DNA from: Odontesthes bonariensis
Taxonomy: Eukaryota; Chordata; Actinopteri; Atheriniformes; Atherinopsidae
Direction: 5' to 3'
Assembly: GCF_027942865.1 (NCBI RefSeq)
Contig: NC_134514.1
Location: 1,196,169-1,260,168 of the forward strand
Length of the DNA: 64,000 nucleotides
Positions 50,223 to 63,600 of this stretch are shown here, one piece after another. The number at the start of each line of letters is the position of its first letter. Position 1 is the first letter of the stretch. The translations under genes were made by a program, and so were the position numbers. Under the pieces are notes generated by a model. The model worked only from the letters and a program-made list of their open reading frames with translations. It had not been told where the DNA came from and did no database searches.

Positions 50223-52658
50223 AATTGTGCTGTTGAAACTTCAAAGGACTGGCTGGGCCACTAATAGCCTTGTTTCTATGGTAACATTTAACTGACAGTT
50301 AAGCTGCCCCAGCTGCTGCTACAGTAATTATGTGAGACTCAGGCTTCTCAGATTCAAGAAAACCTCTACGAACAGATGCTTCCCATTCGGAAACCGTAAG
50401 AGCTACGGAAAAAATTCTCGCAGAATGAGCGAGGGACGCCTTTGGACTTCAATATTCCTGCGTTTCAGATCTGTAGCACATTCACAGTGAAAGCACGGAG
50501 GAGAGAAAGGAGGGCTGCAGGAGCTGCTGAGATTCTGAGAATTGGATGAATTAAAATGGGGATTTGAGGTCTTTGAGCCCCGACATCACTTTGCTCTGAG
50601 GGGCTCTGAGAGCAAACGGTCAGCCCTAGATGAAATATGAAAACATTTTATGAATCCCAACATGCGTGCCTATATTATGACAGTACATAATGGCATTGGA
50701 GCGATATTTGTAGGCGTGAGGACGATTCGAAAATGAATCTGAGGTCAGAACTCTTGCTCTTCCCGCACTCTAATGAAATGGCAGTTGTGCTCTAAAAATT
50801 CAAATTTTGCAGATTTTGGCCAAAACTTTGTGTCGCTTGGAGGCATGCTGTGGGAAATCCGTAGCAGGTATCGACATGGCGTCTTCACTTCTGAACACAG
50901 CACGGACGTATCTACAGACTGACATTTGAATGGCGTTTCTAGGTTAATGCATGATGACACAGTAACTGCTCAAAATTTAGGGTTTTTTAGGTTTTTTCCA
51001 GGTCATCCCCCTGTTTATTCCTAGGGGGGCTTTGGGGGGCTGTTTTTTGCTTATTACGTCGCCATGGTAACTCCAATCTTCAATAAAAGTAATAGCCCGC
51101 GAAAACTCATCGAGCCGGTCGTTTTGATATATATATTGTTGGGATGTGCGGGCCCGCATTAATGTGGACGGAAGAATAAATATATATATAAAAAATAAAT
51201 AAAGAAATAAAGAGACACGTTTTCAATGTTAAATCCCATAGACTTTTGCCAACGGAATAGTAATAGGTGCCTTGCCATGCATTTGCGTGGAGGCACTGCA
51301 TAGCATTGCTCTCCTATGCAATGCTATGCCAGGCCCCAATTAGAGGCCTATAAATAACACAGCAAACTTAGTAAATGAATCCTAAGTAATGCCAAAATCG
51401 TGTCAAATAGCTGAGAGACAACTTCCACTGAGCAATGACAGAGCAGGACAACAACATGCCTCCCTCCCTGCTAGAATCTGAATAAACGGGTCTGCAGTCA
51501 GTCAGTCATTCCCGTGGCAGGACAGACTGTTCATTCACGTGTGACATACTCATCTTATATAAGCAAACTTTCATGAGGCAAACACTGAAGCCGAGTTTAT
51601 AACGAACAAATCCCAGCCAGCTACATAACATTTATCCAAGACTAGCTAGCAGGACAAATAAACACAAAAAACGTCCCACCTCCAGCTATCCAGCCCACAT
51701 CACCCAACACAGGCCTTACCTTTGTCCTCAGGCCGTTTTTCTTCCTCCATTTTTCCGTGCCACTAATATAACTTCTTTATGATGCCATTACGGCGTTTGT
51801 CTAACTTTTCTCGCTTTTTAGGGGAATGATGGGTAGATGTAAATCATTCCCGTCACACCTGTTGGCGGCCTGCTACGCCACTCAGCGTGTGACAGTGCTG
51901 AACTTTACACAAACTCTACACACGGTCGCCAGCATTCGTAGATTTTGTTCGTAACTCCAAACTTTTCGTCAAATCCAATCGCTAACCAAGCCTAGGTTGC
52001 TGACGTTAGCTGGCAGCAATATTACTTAACGTTGGGTTAGCAAAACAATTACACCAAAAACACAAACTTACCAGCAAGGGATGCACGAGCGTCATCTCTC
52101 CGTTTTCTTTTCTTTCTTTTGTCAGCGCCAGAATCATGTGGCCTTTTACTTGACATTCTAAATCTTCTTCACTGTTAACGGGCATAACTCGGAAAACATC
52201 AGGTAGGAGGATGCTCCACCACCTCCGATGCGGTAACTTTGAAGACTGTACCTTTCAGGAAGGGGGGGTGGGGTATAGATAAGGTAAACACATCTAATTT
52301 GCCCGAATCGAGTAATAGGGCACACAATTAAGAAAAACAACGCTGGGCCTGTTCATGACTAATTTATATAATTTCTTTAATGTAATAATATAATAACTAT
52401 CTTTTTTTTTTTTTAATAATTTTTTAGGGAATAGAGTTTTCCTCTGTATTATGAAATGAGTACATACAAAGTACTAATATAGTAAATAAGATAAAAATGT
52501 TTTTGTGTAGTTGTATATTGCACACCAGGACTTGGACACCCTTTGATCTCGGTCTTCATGGTATCGGCCACGGTACCGGTTAACTTTAACGAGTACGAGT
52601 AGGAGTATGTTAGAACAGTATCGGCCCGATACCCGATACCAGTATCGGTGCATCCCTA

Positions 52659-52745
52659 ATTACAATGAATTGAATTCGACTTTATTATCTAAATGCCTTG
52701 GGATGACATTTGTTGTATTTGGCGCTATATAAATAAATTGAATAT
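52659..52745 (+). mobile_element. L2-like tail, right part (middle layer of the nest)
   Basis: Starts with the ATTACAAT duplication, continues gaattgaattcgactttatt to ggcgctatataaataaattg. Joining 48168-48298 to it restores an ordinary copy like 41990-42225. Confidence 0.85.
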
Positions 52746-53040
52746 GTAAAGTGTAGTAGTGAATAAATGCAGAAAGCAGTTAAAGTGCAGAGTATGTGCA
52801 TATGTAAAGTGTATTAGTGAATAAATACAAATGTAGAATGAAAAGGTAGGATGGAATAAGTACAATAAATTACACTGTGAGGTAGTATGGCATAAATGAC
52901 ACTGAGGTTGAGAGTTCAGCAGGGTGACCGCTGCAGGGAGGAAGCTTTTTCTGAACCTGCTGGTCCTGGAGCAAAGAACCCTATAGGGTGAAGGAAGTGA
53001 AGCTGATGACCTGAACATGGGGACTGAGGAAAGAACAGTG
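52745..53040 (-). mobile_element. LINE 3' end (outermost layer, right part)
   Basis: Minus-strand reading RTSRFRKSFLPAAVTLLN at about 52915-52970 marks a LINE C-terminus, followed leftwards by its 3' UTR, which resembles 48120-48160. Confidence 0.6.
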
Positions 53041-53154
53041 GCAAAACATGGCAAGACTTAACTAAACATAAGACGTGACATGACATGACATGACAAAACA
53101 CAGAACTAAAGACATGGGAAAAACCCCATGAACGTGACAGAGCCCAGCCCTCTA

Positions 53155-53632
53155 AACGTTACAGAGTGGAAGAAGGAAACATCACAGAGTGGGAGAAGGA
53201 AACGTTACAGAGCGGGAGAAGGAAACGTCACAGAGTGGGAGAAGGAAACGCCACAGAGCGGGAGAAGTAAACGTCACAGAGTGGGAGAAGGAAACGTCAC
53301 AGAGCGGGAGAAGGAAACGTCACAGAGTGGGAAAAGGAAACGTCACAGAGTGGGAGAAGGAAACGTTACAGAGTGGGAGAAGGAAACGTTACAGAGCGGG
53401 AGAAGGAAACGTCACAGAGTGGGAGAAGGAAACGTCACAGAGCGGGAGAAGGAAACGTCACAGAGTGGGAGAAGGAAACGTCACAGAGTGGGAGAAGGAA
53501 ACGTCACAGAGTGGGAGAAGGAAACGTCACAGAGCGGGAGAAGGAAACGTCACAGAGCGGGAGAAGGAAACGTCACAGAGCGGGAGAAGGAAACGTTACA
53601 GAGCGGGAGAAGGAAACGTCACAGAGTGGGAG
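53155..53632. repeat. 23-bp minisatellite
   Basis: About 21 copies of cacagag(t/c)gggagaaggaaa plus cgt. With a 23-bp period all three plus-strand frames stay open (VTEWEKETSQSGRRKRHR). Confidence 0.97.
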
Positions 53633-53944
53633 ATATTTAAAAACTGATGTATTATCATTATCAAAGAAATGAAGTTGATTAGACAACACATGACACATCG
53701 TAAATTTATCATGTCTGGAATAAAAAAAGTGAGCAAAGTTGCAGAGAATGAAGCATCATAGCTGAGCAGCATAGCTGGGTCCAGATTCTGTGGTCGGGGT
53801 TTTAGGTTCACTGAGGCCGGAGAGGGATGTAGCAGGAAGAGCGGAGCAAACAAAATGGTTCAAAGTCAGATAGGAGGCCTAAAGATCACCAGAGCTTACT
53901 TTGAGCTATCGTTGGAGAGTCGAAGGGACAAAACTGCTGCAGTA
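53633..53944. other. Intergenic DNA, nothing recognised
   Basis: No ORF with family features and no clear repeat. Confidence 0.6.
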
Positions 53945-53948
53945 TTAA

Positions 53949-54498
53949 AGGTAGGGTAGGAGATCCTGGATTTTTGAGTCCAGCGAAGCTGCATTTTGAA
54001 AATACACAGGTAAAAAGTTCCAACCCTTTTCTTCACTTTTCCCCCGAAGGCACGCCTCTAGAGTACATGAACGCGCACGAGCACGAAGGTGCACGAGCGC
54101 TGTTCTGACAGCAAGCATCGATCGCTGCCGTATTTAGTATTTAGTATTTAGTTTATGCTAACTGTACGTTTAATAATGCTAGGTGCTAGCCAAGCTGGCT
54201 CTAGTTTAGCTTCCTGCCAAGCTTCTGGACGTTCACGGAGCAGGGTACTTGCACAGGGGGAAGGAGGGGGAGGGAGGAGCAGATTGCAGTTTGATAGACG
54301 GCATCAGTATCCAATCATTGTGAACAGTCCGTTCAGTATGATTGGATAGTGTTTTTCCTAGATTGTACGTTCTAGAGGCCACTAAAACTTTTCATATTTG
54401 TGTCAAAACTTTTAATTAATTGGTTGCAATGGGGGTGTGAAGAGTATTTCAAGCAATATGTAAAAAAATGCTCCAGAAAAAGATCCCCTACCCCGCCT
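53949..54498. mobile_element. TTAA-flanked non-autonomous element (piggyBac-like)
   Basis: Left end aggtagggtaggagatcc, right end gatcccctaccccgcct, inverted with a few mismatches. TTAA lies at 53945-53948 and 54499-54502. 550 bp, no transposase. It directly abuts the duplicated 137-bp segment. Confidence 0.75.
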
Positions 54499-54501
54499 TT
54501 A

Positions 54502-54638
54502 ACTCTGACAGAGTTTGTTGAGGATGTTAACAAACTTGCAAAGAACCAAGTTAGCAGAAGCTCACTGATGGTGAAAAGAAACAAACAACCATCCTGGAGA
54601 GTGAGCATCAGTGTGCAGGCTTCTCCACCGTCTGAAAA
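54502..54638 (+). repeat. Second copy of the 137-bp duplicated segment
   Basis: Matches 42359-42495. Here it is squeezed between the TTAA element and the start of the giant array, 18 bp later. Confidence 0.9.
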
Positions 54639-54655
54639 TCATCTGAAAAAGCTCT

Positions 54656-57600
54656 ATGGGCGCTGGCTCTCTGGGCTCTATGGGTCCTGGCTCTCTGGGC
54701 TCTATGGGCGCTGGCTCTGTGGGCTCTATGGGCGCTGACTCTGTGGGCTCTATGGACGCTGGCTCTCTGGGCTCTATGGGCGCTGGCTCTGTGGGCTCTA
54801 TGGGCGCTGACTCTGTGGGCTCTATGGGCGCTGGCTCTCTGGGCTCTATGGGCGCTGGCTCTCTGGGCTCTATGGGCGCTGGCTCTCTGGGCTCTATGGG
54901 CGCTGGCTCTATGGGGGCTGGCTCTATGGGCGCTGGCTCTATGGGCGCTGACTCTCTGGGCTCTATGGGCGCTGGCTCTGTGGGCTCTATGGGCGCTGGC
55001 TCTGTGGGCTCTATGGGCGCTGGCTCTCTGGGTTCTATGGGCGCTGACTCTCTGGGCTCTATGGACGCTGGCTCTCTGGGCTCTATGGGCGCTGCCTCTG
55101 TGGGCTCTATGGGCGCTGACTCTGTGGGCTCTATGGGCGCTGGCTCTCTGGGCTCTATGGGCGCTGGCTCTCTGGGTTCTATGGGCGCTGACTCTCTGGG
55201 CTCTATGGGCGCTGGCTCTCTGGGTTCTATGGGCGCTGACTCTCTGGGCTCTATGGACGCTGGCTCTCTGGGCTCTATGGGCGCTGGCTCTCTGGGCTCT
55301 ATGGGCGCTGGCTCTCTGGGTTCTATGGGCGCTGACTCTCTGGGCTCTATGGGCGCTGGCTCTCTGGGCTCTATGGACGCTGGCTCTCTGGGCTCTATGG
55401 GCGCTGGCTCTCTGGGCTCTATGGGCGCTGGCTCTCTGGGCTCTATGGACGCTGGCTCTCTGGGTTCTATGGGCGCTGACTCTCTGGGCTCTATGGACGC
55501 TGGCTCTCTGGGCTCTATGGACGCTGGCTCTCTGGGCTCTATGGGCGCTGGCTCTATGGGCGCTGACTCTCTGGGCTCTATGGACGCTGGCTCTCTGGGC
55601 TCTATGGGCGCTGGCTCTCTGGGCTCTATGGGCGCTGGCTCTCTGGGCTCTATGGACGCTGACTCTCTGGGCTCTATGGACGCTGGCTCTCTGGGCTCTA
55701 TGGGCGCTGACTCTCTGGGCTCTATGGGCGCTGGCTCTCTGGGTTCTATGGGCGCTGACTCTCTGGGCTCTATGGACGCTGGCTCTCTGGGCTCTATGGG
55801 CGCTGGCTCTCTGGGTTCTATGGGCGCTGACTCTCTGGGCTCTATGGGCGCTGGCTCTCTGGGTTCTATGGGCGCTGACTCTCTGGGCTCTATGGGTGCT
55901 GGCTCTCTGGGTTCTATGGGCGCTGACTCTCTGGGTTCTATGGGCGCTGACTCTGTGGGCTCTATGGGCGCTGACTCTCTGGGCTCTATGGGCGCTGGCT
56001 CTCTGGGCTCTATGGGCGCTGGCTCTATGGGCGCTGGCTCTCTGGGCTCTATGGACGCTGGCTCTCTGGGCTCTATGGGCGCTGGCTCTGTGGGCTCTAT
56101 GGGCGCTGGCTCTCTGGGCTCTATGGGCGCTGGCTCTCTGGGCTCTATGGGCGCTGGCTCTCTGGGCTCTATGGGCGCTGGCTCTCTGGGCTCTATGGGC
56201 GCTGGCTCTATGGGGGCTGGCTCTATGGGCGCTGGCTCTATGGGCGCTGACTCTCTGGGCTCTATGGGCGCTGGCTCTGTGGGCTCTATGGGCGCTGGCT
56301 CTGTGGGCTCTATGGGCGCTGGCTCTGTGGGCTCTATGGGCGCTGACTCTGTGGGCTCTATGTGCGCTGGCTCTATGGGCGCTGGCTCTGTGGGCTCTAT
56401 GGGCGCTGGCTCTGTGGGGTCTATGGGCGCTGGCTCTGTGGGCTCTATGGGCGCTGGCTCTGTGGGCTCTATGGGCGCTGGCTCTCTGGGCTCTATGGGC
56501 GCTGGCTCTGTGGGCTCTATGGGCGCTGGCTCTCTGGGCTCTATGGGCGCTAGGTTTCTGGGCTCCATGGGCGCTGGCTCTGTGGGCTCTGGCTCTCTAC
56601 GCTGGGGCTCTGGCTCTCTTTGCTTCTTTTCTGGCTCTCCTGGCTGGGGCTCTGGCTCTCCTAGCTGGGGCTCTGGCTGTCCTAGCTGGGGCTCTGGCTC
56701 TCTTTGCTTCTTTTCTGGCTCTCCTGGCTGGGGCTCTGGCTCTCCTAGCTGGGGCTCTGGCTGTCCTAGCTGGGGCTCTGGCTCTCCTGGCTGGGGCTCT
56801 GGCTCTCCTGGCTGGGGCTCTGGCTCTCCTGGCTGGGGCACTGGCTCTCCTGGCTGGGGCTCTGGCTCTCTACGCTGGGGCTCTGGCTCTCCCGGCTGGG
56901 GCTCTGGGGCTCTGGCTCTCTACGCTGGGGCACTGGTTCTCTTCGCTAGGGCTCTGGCTGTCTTAGCTGGGGCTCTGGCTCTCCTAGCTGGGACTCTGGC
57001 TCTCCTAGCTGGGGCTCTGGCTCTCCTAGCTGGGGCTCCGGCTCTCCTAGCTGGGACTCTGGCTCTCCGAGCTGGGGCTCTGGCTCTCTTCGCTTGGGCT
57101 CTGACTGTCCTAGCTTAGGCTCTGGCTCTCCTGGCTGGGGCTCTGGCTCTCCTAGCTGGGGCTCTGGCTCTCCTAGCTGGGACTCTGGCTCTCCTAGCTG
57201 GGACTCTGGCTCTCTTCGCTGGGGCTCTGGCTGTCCTAGCTGGGGCTCTGGCTCTACTATGCTGGGGCTCTGGGCTCTGTGGGCTCTGGCTCTCTACGCT
57301 GGGGGTCTGGCTCTCTTTGCTTCTTTTCTGGCTCTCCTAGCTGGGGCTCTGGCTCTCCTAGCTGGGACTCTGGCTCTCTTCGCTGGGACTCTGGCTCTCT
57401 TCGCTGGGGCTCTGGCTATCCTAGCTGGGGCTCTGGCTGTCCTAGCTGGGGCTCTGGCTCTCCTAGCTGGGACTCTGGCTCTCCTAGCTGGGACTCTGGC
57501 TCTCCTAGCTGGGAGTCTGGCTCTCTTCGCTGGGGCTCTAGCTGTCCTAGCTGGGGCTCTGGCTCTTCTATGCTGGGGCTCTGGCTCTCCGAGCTGGGGC

Positions 57601-60600
57601 TCTGGCTGTCTTCGCCTGGGCTCTGGCTCCCCTGGCTGGGGCTCTGGCTCTCCTGGCTGGGGCTCTGGCTCTCCTGGCTGGGGCTCTGGCTCTCCTGGCT
57701 GGGGCTCTGGCTCTCCTGGCTGGGGCTCTGGCTCTCCTGGCTGGGGCTCTGGGGCTCTGGCTCTCTACGCTGGGGCACTGGCTCTCCTGGCTGTGGATCT
57801 GGCTCTCCTAGCTGGGGCTCTGGCTCTCCTAGCTGGGGCTCTGGCTGTCCTACCTGGGGCTCTGGCTCTTCTATGCTGGGGCTCTGGCTCTTCTATGCTG
57901 GGGCTCTGGCTGTCCTAGCTGGGGCTCAGGCTCTTCTATGCTGGGGCTCTGGCTGTCTTCGCTTGGGCTCTGGCTCCCCTGGCAGGGGCTCTGGCTCTCC
58001 TGGCTGGGGCTCTGGCTCTCCTGGCTGGGGCTCTGGCTCTCTACGCTGGGGCTCTGGCTCTCTACGCTGGGGCTCTGGCTCTCTACGCTGGGGCTCTGGC
58101 TCTTCTAGCTGTGGCTCTGGCTCTCCTGGCTGGGGCTCTGGCTCTCCTGGCTGGGGCTCTGGCTCTCCTGGCTGGGGCTCTGGCTCTTCTAGCTGTGGCT
58201 CTGGCTCTCTGGGCTCTATGGGCGCTGGCTCTCTGGGCTCTATGGGCGCTGGCTCTGTTGGCTCTATGTGCGCTGGCTCTGTTGGCTCTATGGGCGCTGG
58301 CTCTGTGGGCTCTATGGGCGCTCGCTCTCTGGGCTCTATGGGCGCTGGCTCTCTGGGCTCTATGGGCGCTGGCTCTGTGGGCTCTATGGGCGCTAGCTCT
58401 GTTGGCTCTATGTTCACTGGCTCTGTGGGATCTATGGGCGCTGGCTCTGTGGGCTCTATGGGCGCTGGCTCTGTGGGCTCTATGGGCGCTCGCTCTCTGG
58501 GCTCTATGGGCGCTGGCTCTCTGGGCTCTATGGGCGCTGGCTCTGTGGGCTCTAAAGGGCGCTGGCTCTCTGGGCTCAATGGGCGCTGGCTCTGTGGGCT
58601 CTATGGGCGCTGGCTCTGTGGGCTCTATGGGCGCTGGCTCTGTGGGCTCTATGGGCGCTGGCTCTCTGGGCTCAATGGGCGCTGGCTCTGTGGGCTCTAT
58701 GGGCGCTGACTCTGTGGGCTCTATGGGCGCTGGCTCTCTGGGCTCTATGGGCGCTGGCTCTGTGGGCTCTATGGGCGCTGGCTCTCTGGGCTCTATGGGC
58801 GCTAGGTCTCTGGGCTCTATGGGCGCTGGCTCTGTGGGCTCTATGGGTTCTAGCTCTCTACGCTGGGGCTCTGGCTCTATGGGCTCTGGCTCTCTACGCT
58901 GGGGCTCTGGCTCTCTTTGCTTCTTTTCTGGCTCTCCTGGCTGGGGCTCTGGCTCTCCTGGCTGGGGCTCTGGGGCTCTGGCTCTCTACGCTGGGGCACT
59001 GGTTCTCTTCGCTAGGGCTCTGGCTGTCCTAGCTGGGGCTCTGGCTCTCCTAGCTGGGACTCTGGCTCTCCTAGCTGGGGCTCTGGCTCTCCTGGCTGGG
59101 GCTCCGGCTCTCCTAGCTGGGACTCTGGCTCTCCTAGCTGGGGCTCTGGCTCTCTTCGCTGGGGCTCCGGCTGTCCTAGCTGGGGCTCTGGCTCTCCTGG
59201 CTGGGGCTCTTGCTCTCCTAGCTGGGGCTCTGACTCTCCTAGCTGGGACTCTGGCTTTCCTAGCTGGGACTCTCTGGGCTCTATGGGCGCTGGCTCTCTG
59301 GGCTCTATGGACGCTGGCTCTCTGGGTTCTATGGGCGCTGACTCTCTGGGCTCTATGGGCGCTGGCTCTCTGGACTCTATGGACGCTGGCTCTCTGGGCT
59401 CTATGGGCGCTGACTCTCTGGGTTCTATGGGCGCTGGCTCTCTGGGTTCTATGGGCGCTGACTCTCTGGGCTCTATGGGCGCTGGCTCTCTGGGCTCTAT
59501 GGGCGCTGGCTCTCTGGGTTCTATGGGCGCTGGCTCTCTGGGTTCTATGGGCGCTGACTCTCTGGGCTCTATGGGCGCTGGCTTTCTGGGTTCTATGGGC
59601 GCTGACTCTCTGGGTTCTATGGGCGCTGGCTCTCTGGGCTCTATGGGCGCTAGGTCTCTGGGCTCTATGGGCGCTGGCTCTGTGGGCTCTATGGGTTCTA
59701 GCTCTCTACGCTGGGGCTCTGGCTCTATGGGCTCTGGCTCTCTACGCTGGGGCTCTGGCTCTCTTTGCTTCTTTTCTGGCTCTCCTGGCTGGGGCTCTGG
59801 CTCTCCTGGCTGGGGCTCTGGGGCTCTGGCTCTCTACGCTGGGGCACTGGTTCTCTTCGCTAGGGCTCTGGCTGTCCTAGCTGGGGCTCTGGCTCTCCTA
59901 GCTGGGACTCTGGCTCTCCTAGCTGGGGCTCTGGCTCTCCTGGCTGGGGCTCCGGCTCTCCTAGCTGGGACTCTGGCTCTCCTAGCTGGGGCTCTGGCTC
60001 TCTTCGCTGGGGCTCCGGCTGTCCTAGCTGGGGCTCTGGCTCTCCTGGCTGGGGCTCTTGCTCTCCTAGCTGGGGCTCTGACTCTCCTAGCTGGGACTCT
60101 GGCTTTCCTAGCTGGGACTCTCTGGGCTCTATGGGCGCTGGCTCTCTGGGCTCTATGGACGCTGGCTCTCTGGGTTCTATGGGCGCTGACTCTCTGGGCT
60201 CTATGGGCGCTGGCTCTCTGGACTCTATGGACGCTGGCTCTCTGGGCTCTATGGGCGCTGACTCTCTGGGTTCTATGGGCGCTGGCTCTCTGGGTTCTAT
60301 GGGCGCTGACTCTCTGGGCTCTATGGGCGCTGGCTCTCTGGGCTCTATGGGCGCTGGCTCTCTGGGTTCTATGGGCGCTGGCTCTCTGGGTTCTATGGGC
60401 GCTGACTCTCTGGGCTCTATGGGCGCTGGCTTTCTGGGTTCTATGGGCGCTGACTCTCTGGGTTCTATGGGCGCTGACTCTCTGGGCTCTATGGGCGCTG
60501 GCTCTCTGGGCTCTATGGGCGCTGGCTCTATGGGCGCTGGCTCTCTGGGCTCTATGGACGCTGGCTCTCTGGGCTCTATGGGCGCTGGCTCTGTGGGCTC

Positions 60601-63600
60601 TATGGGCGCTGGCTCTCTGGGCTCTATGGGCGCTGGCTCTCTGGGCTCTCTGGGCGCTGGCTCTCTGGGCTCTATGGGCGCTAGGTCTCTGGGCTCTATG
60701 GGCGCTGGCTCTGTGGGCTCTATGGGCGCTGACTCTGTGGGCTCTATGTGCGCTGGCTCTATGGGCGCTGACTCTGTGGGCTCTATGGGCGCTGGCTCTC
60801 TGGGCTCTATGGGCCCTGGCTCTGTGGGCTCTATGGGCGCTGGCTCTCTGGGCTCTATGGGCGCTAGGTTTCTGGGCTCCATGGGCGCTGGCTCTGTGGG
60901 CTCTATGGGTTCTAGCTCTCTACGCTGGGGCTCTGGCTCTATGGGCTCTGGCTCTCTACGCTGGGGCTCTGGCTCTCTTTGCTTCTTTTCTGGCTCTCCT
61001 GGCTGGGGCTCTGGCTCTCCTAGCTGGGGCTCTGGCTGTCCTAGCTGGGGCTCTGGCTCTCCTGGCTGGGGCTCTGGCTCTCCTGGCTGGGGCTCTGGCT
61101 CTCCTGGCTGGGGCTCTGGCTCTCCTGGCTGGGGCTCTGGCTCTCCTGGCTGGGGCTCTGGCTCTCCCGGCTGGGGCTCTGGGGCTCTGGCTCTCTACGC
61201 TGGGGCACTGGTTCTCTTCGCTAGGGCTCTGGCTGTCCTAGCTGGGGCTCTGGCTCTCCTAGCTGGGGCTCCGGCTCTCCTAGCTGGGACTCTGGCTCTC
61301 CGAGCTGGGGCTCTGGCTCTCTTCGCTTGGGCTCTGGCTCTCTTCGCTTGGGCTCTGGCTCTTCTAGCTGTGGCTCTGGCTCTCCTGGCTGGGGCTCTGG
61401 CTCTCCTGGCTGGGGCTCTGGCTCTTCTAGCTGTGGCTCTGGCTCTCTGGGCTCTATGGGCGCTGGCTCTCTGGGCTCTATGGGCGCTCGCTCTCTGGGC
61501 TCTCTGGGCGCTGGCTCTGTGTACTCTATGGGCGCTAGCTCTGTTGGCTCTATGTTCACTGGCTCTGTGGGATCTATGGGCGCTGGCTCTGTGGGCTCTA
61601 TGGGCGCTGGCTCTGTGGGCTCTATGGGCGCTCGCTCTCTGGGCTCTATGGGCGCTGGCTCTCTGGGCTCTATGGGCGCTGGCTCTGTGGGCTCTAAAGG
61701 GCGCTGGCTCTCTGGGCTCAATGGGCGCTGGCTCTGTGGGCTCTATGGGCGCTGGCTCTGTGGGCTCTATGGGCGCTGGCTCTGTGGGCTCTATGGGCGC
61801 TGGCTCTCTGGGCTCAATGGGCGCTGGCTCTGTGGGCTCTATGGGCGCTGGCTCTCTGGGCTCTATGGGCGCTGGCTCTGTGGGCTCTATGGGCGCTGAC
61901 TCTGTGGGCTCTATGGGCGCTGGCTCTGTGGGCTCTATGGGCGCTGACTCTGTGGGCTCTATGGGCGCTGGCTCTCTGGGCTCTATGGGCGCTAGGTCTC
62001 TGGGCTCTATGGGCGCTGGCTCTGTGGGCTCTATGGGTTCTAGCTCTCTACGCTGGGGCTCTGGCTCTATGGGCTCTGGCTCTCTACGCTGGGGCTCTGG
62101 CTCTCTTTGCTTCTTTTCTGGCTCTCCTGGCTGGGGCTCTGGCTCTCCTGGCTGGGGCTCTGGGGCTCTGGCTCTCTACGCTGGGGCACTGGTTCTCTTC
62201 GCTAGGGCTCTGGCTGTCCTAGCTGGGGCTCTGGCTCTCCTAGCTGGGACTCTGGCTCTCCTAGCTGGGTCTCTGGCTCTCCTGGCTGGGGCTCCGGCTC
62301 TCCTAGCTGGGACTCTGGCTCTCCTAGCTGGGGCTCTGGCTCTCTTCGCTGGGGCTCCGGCTGTCCTAGCTGGGGCTCTGGCTCTCCTGGCTGGGGCTCT
62401 TGCTCTCCTAGCTGGGGCTCTGACTCTCCTAGCTGGGACTCTGGCTTTCCTAGCTGGGACTCTCTGGGCTCTATGGGCGCTGGCTCTCTGGGCTCTATGG
62501 ACGCTGGCTCTCTGGGTTCTATGGGCGCTGACTCTCTGGGCTCTATGGGCGCTGGCTCTCTGGACTCTATGGACGCTGGCTCTCTGGGCTCTATGGGCGC
62601 TGGGTCTCTGGGCTCTATGGGCGCTGGCTCTCTGGGTTCTATGGGCGCTGGCTCTGTGGGCTCTATGGGCGCTGACTCTCTGGGCTCTATGGACGCTAGC
62701 TCTCTGGGCTCTATGGGCGCTGGCTCTCTGGGCTCTATGGACGCTGGCTCTCTGGGTTCTATGGGCGCTGACTCTCTGGGCTCTATGGGCGCTGGCTTTC
62801 TGGGTTCTATGGGCGCTGACTCTCTGGGTTCTATGGGCGCTGACTCTCTGGGCTCTATGGGCGCTGGCTCTCTGGGCTCTATGGGCGCTGGCTCTATGGG
62901 CGCTGGCTCTCTGGGCTCTATGGACGCTGGCTCTCTGGGCTCTATGGGCGCTGGCTCTGTGGGCTCTATGGGCGCTGGCTCTCTGGGCTCTATGGGCGCT
63001 GGCTCTCTGGGCTCTATGGGCGCTGGCTCTCTGGGCTCTATGGGCGCTGGCTCTATGGGGGCTGGCTCTAAGGGCGCTGGCTCTATGGGCGCTGACTCTC
63101 TGGGCTCTATGGGCGCTGGCTCTGTGGGCTCTATGGGCGCTGGCTCTGTGGGCTCTATGGGCGCTGGCTCTCTGGGCTCTATGGGCGCTAGGTCTCTGGG
63201 CTCTATGGGCGCTGGCTCTGTGGGCTCTATGGGCGCTGACTCTGTGGGCTCTATGTGCGCTGGCTCTATGGGCGCTGACTCTGTGGGCTCTATGGGCGCT
63301 GGCTCTCTGGGCTCTATGGGCCCTGGCTCTGTGGGCTCTATGGGCGCTGGCTCTATGGGCTCTATGGGCGCTAGGTTTCTGGGCTCCATGGGCGCTGGCT
63401 CTGTGGGCTCTATGGGTTCTAGCTCTCTACGCTGGGGCTCTGGCTCTATGGGCTCTGGCTCTCTACGCTGGGGCTCTGGCTCTCTTTGCTTCTTTTCTGG
63501 CTCTCCTGGCTGGGGCTCTGGCTCTCCTAGCTGGGGCTCTGGCTGTCCTAGCTGGGGCTCTGGCTCTCCTGGCTGGGGCTCTGGCTCTCCTGGCTGGGGC

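Larger units (their letters stand above)
48299..52658. mobile_element. 4.36-kb hAT-type element with perfect TIRs and 8-bp target duplication
   Basis: Begins tagggatgcaccgatac and ends gtatcggtgcatcccta, exact inverse. ATTACAAT flanks both sides (48291-48298, 52659-52666). Subterminal ccgatac repeats continue inward on both ends. No transposase-like ORF remains. The interior holds other repeats: a LINE tail (48590-48845), a tail with actttattgatcccgaagg (49475), hAT-type termini such as cagtggttcccaaacttttt (48444), and a 21-bp minisatellite (50023-50222). Confidence 0.93.
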
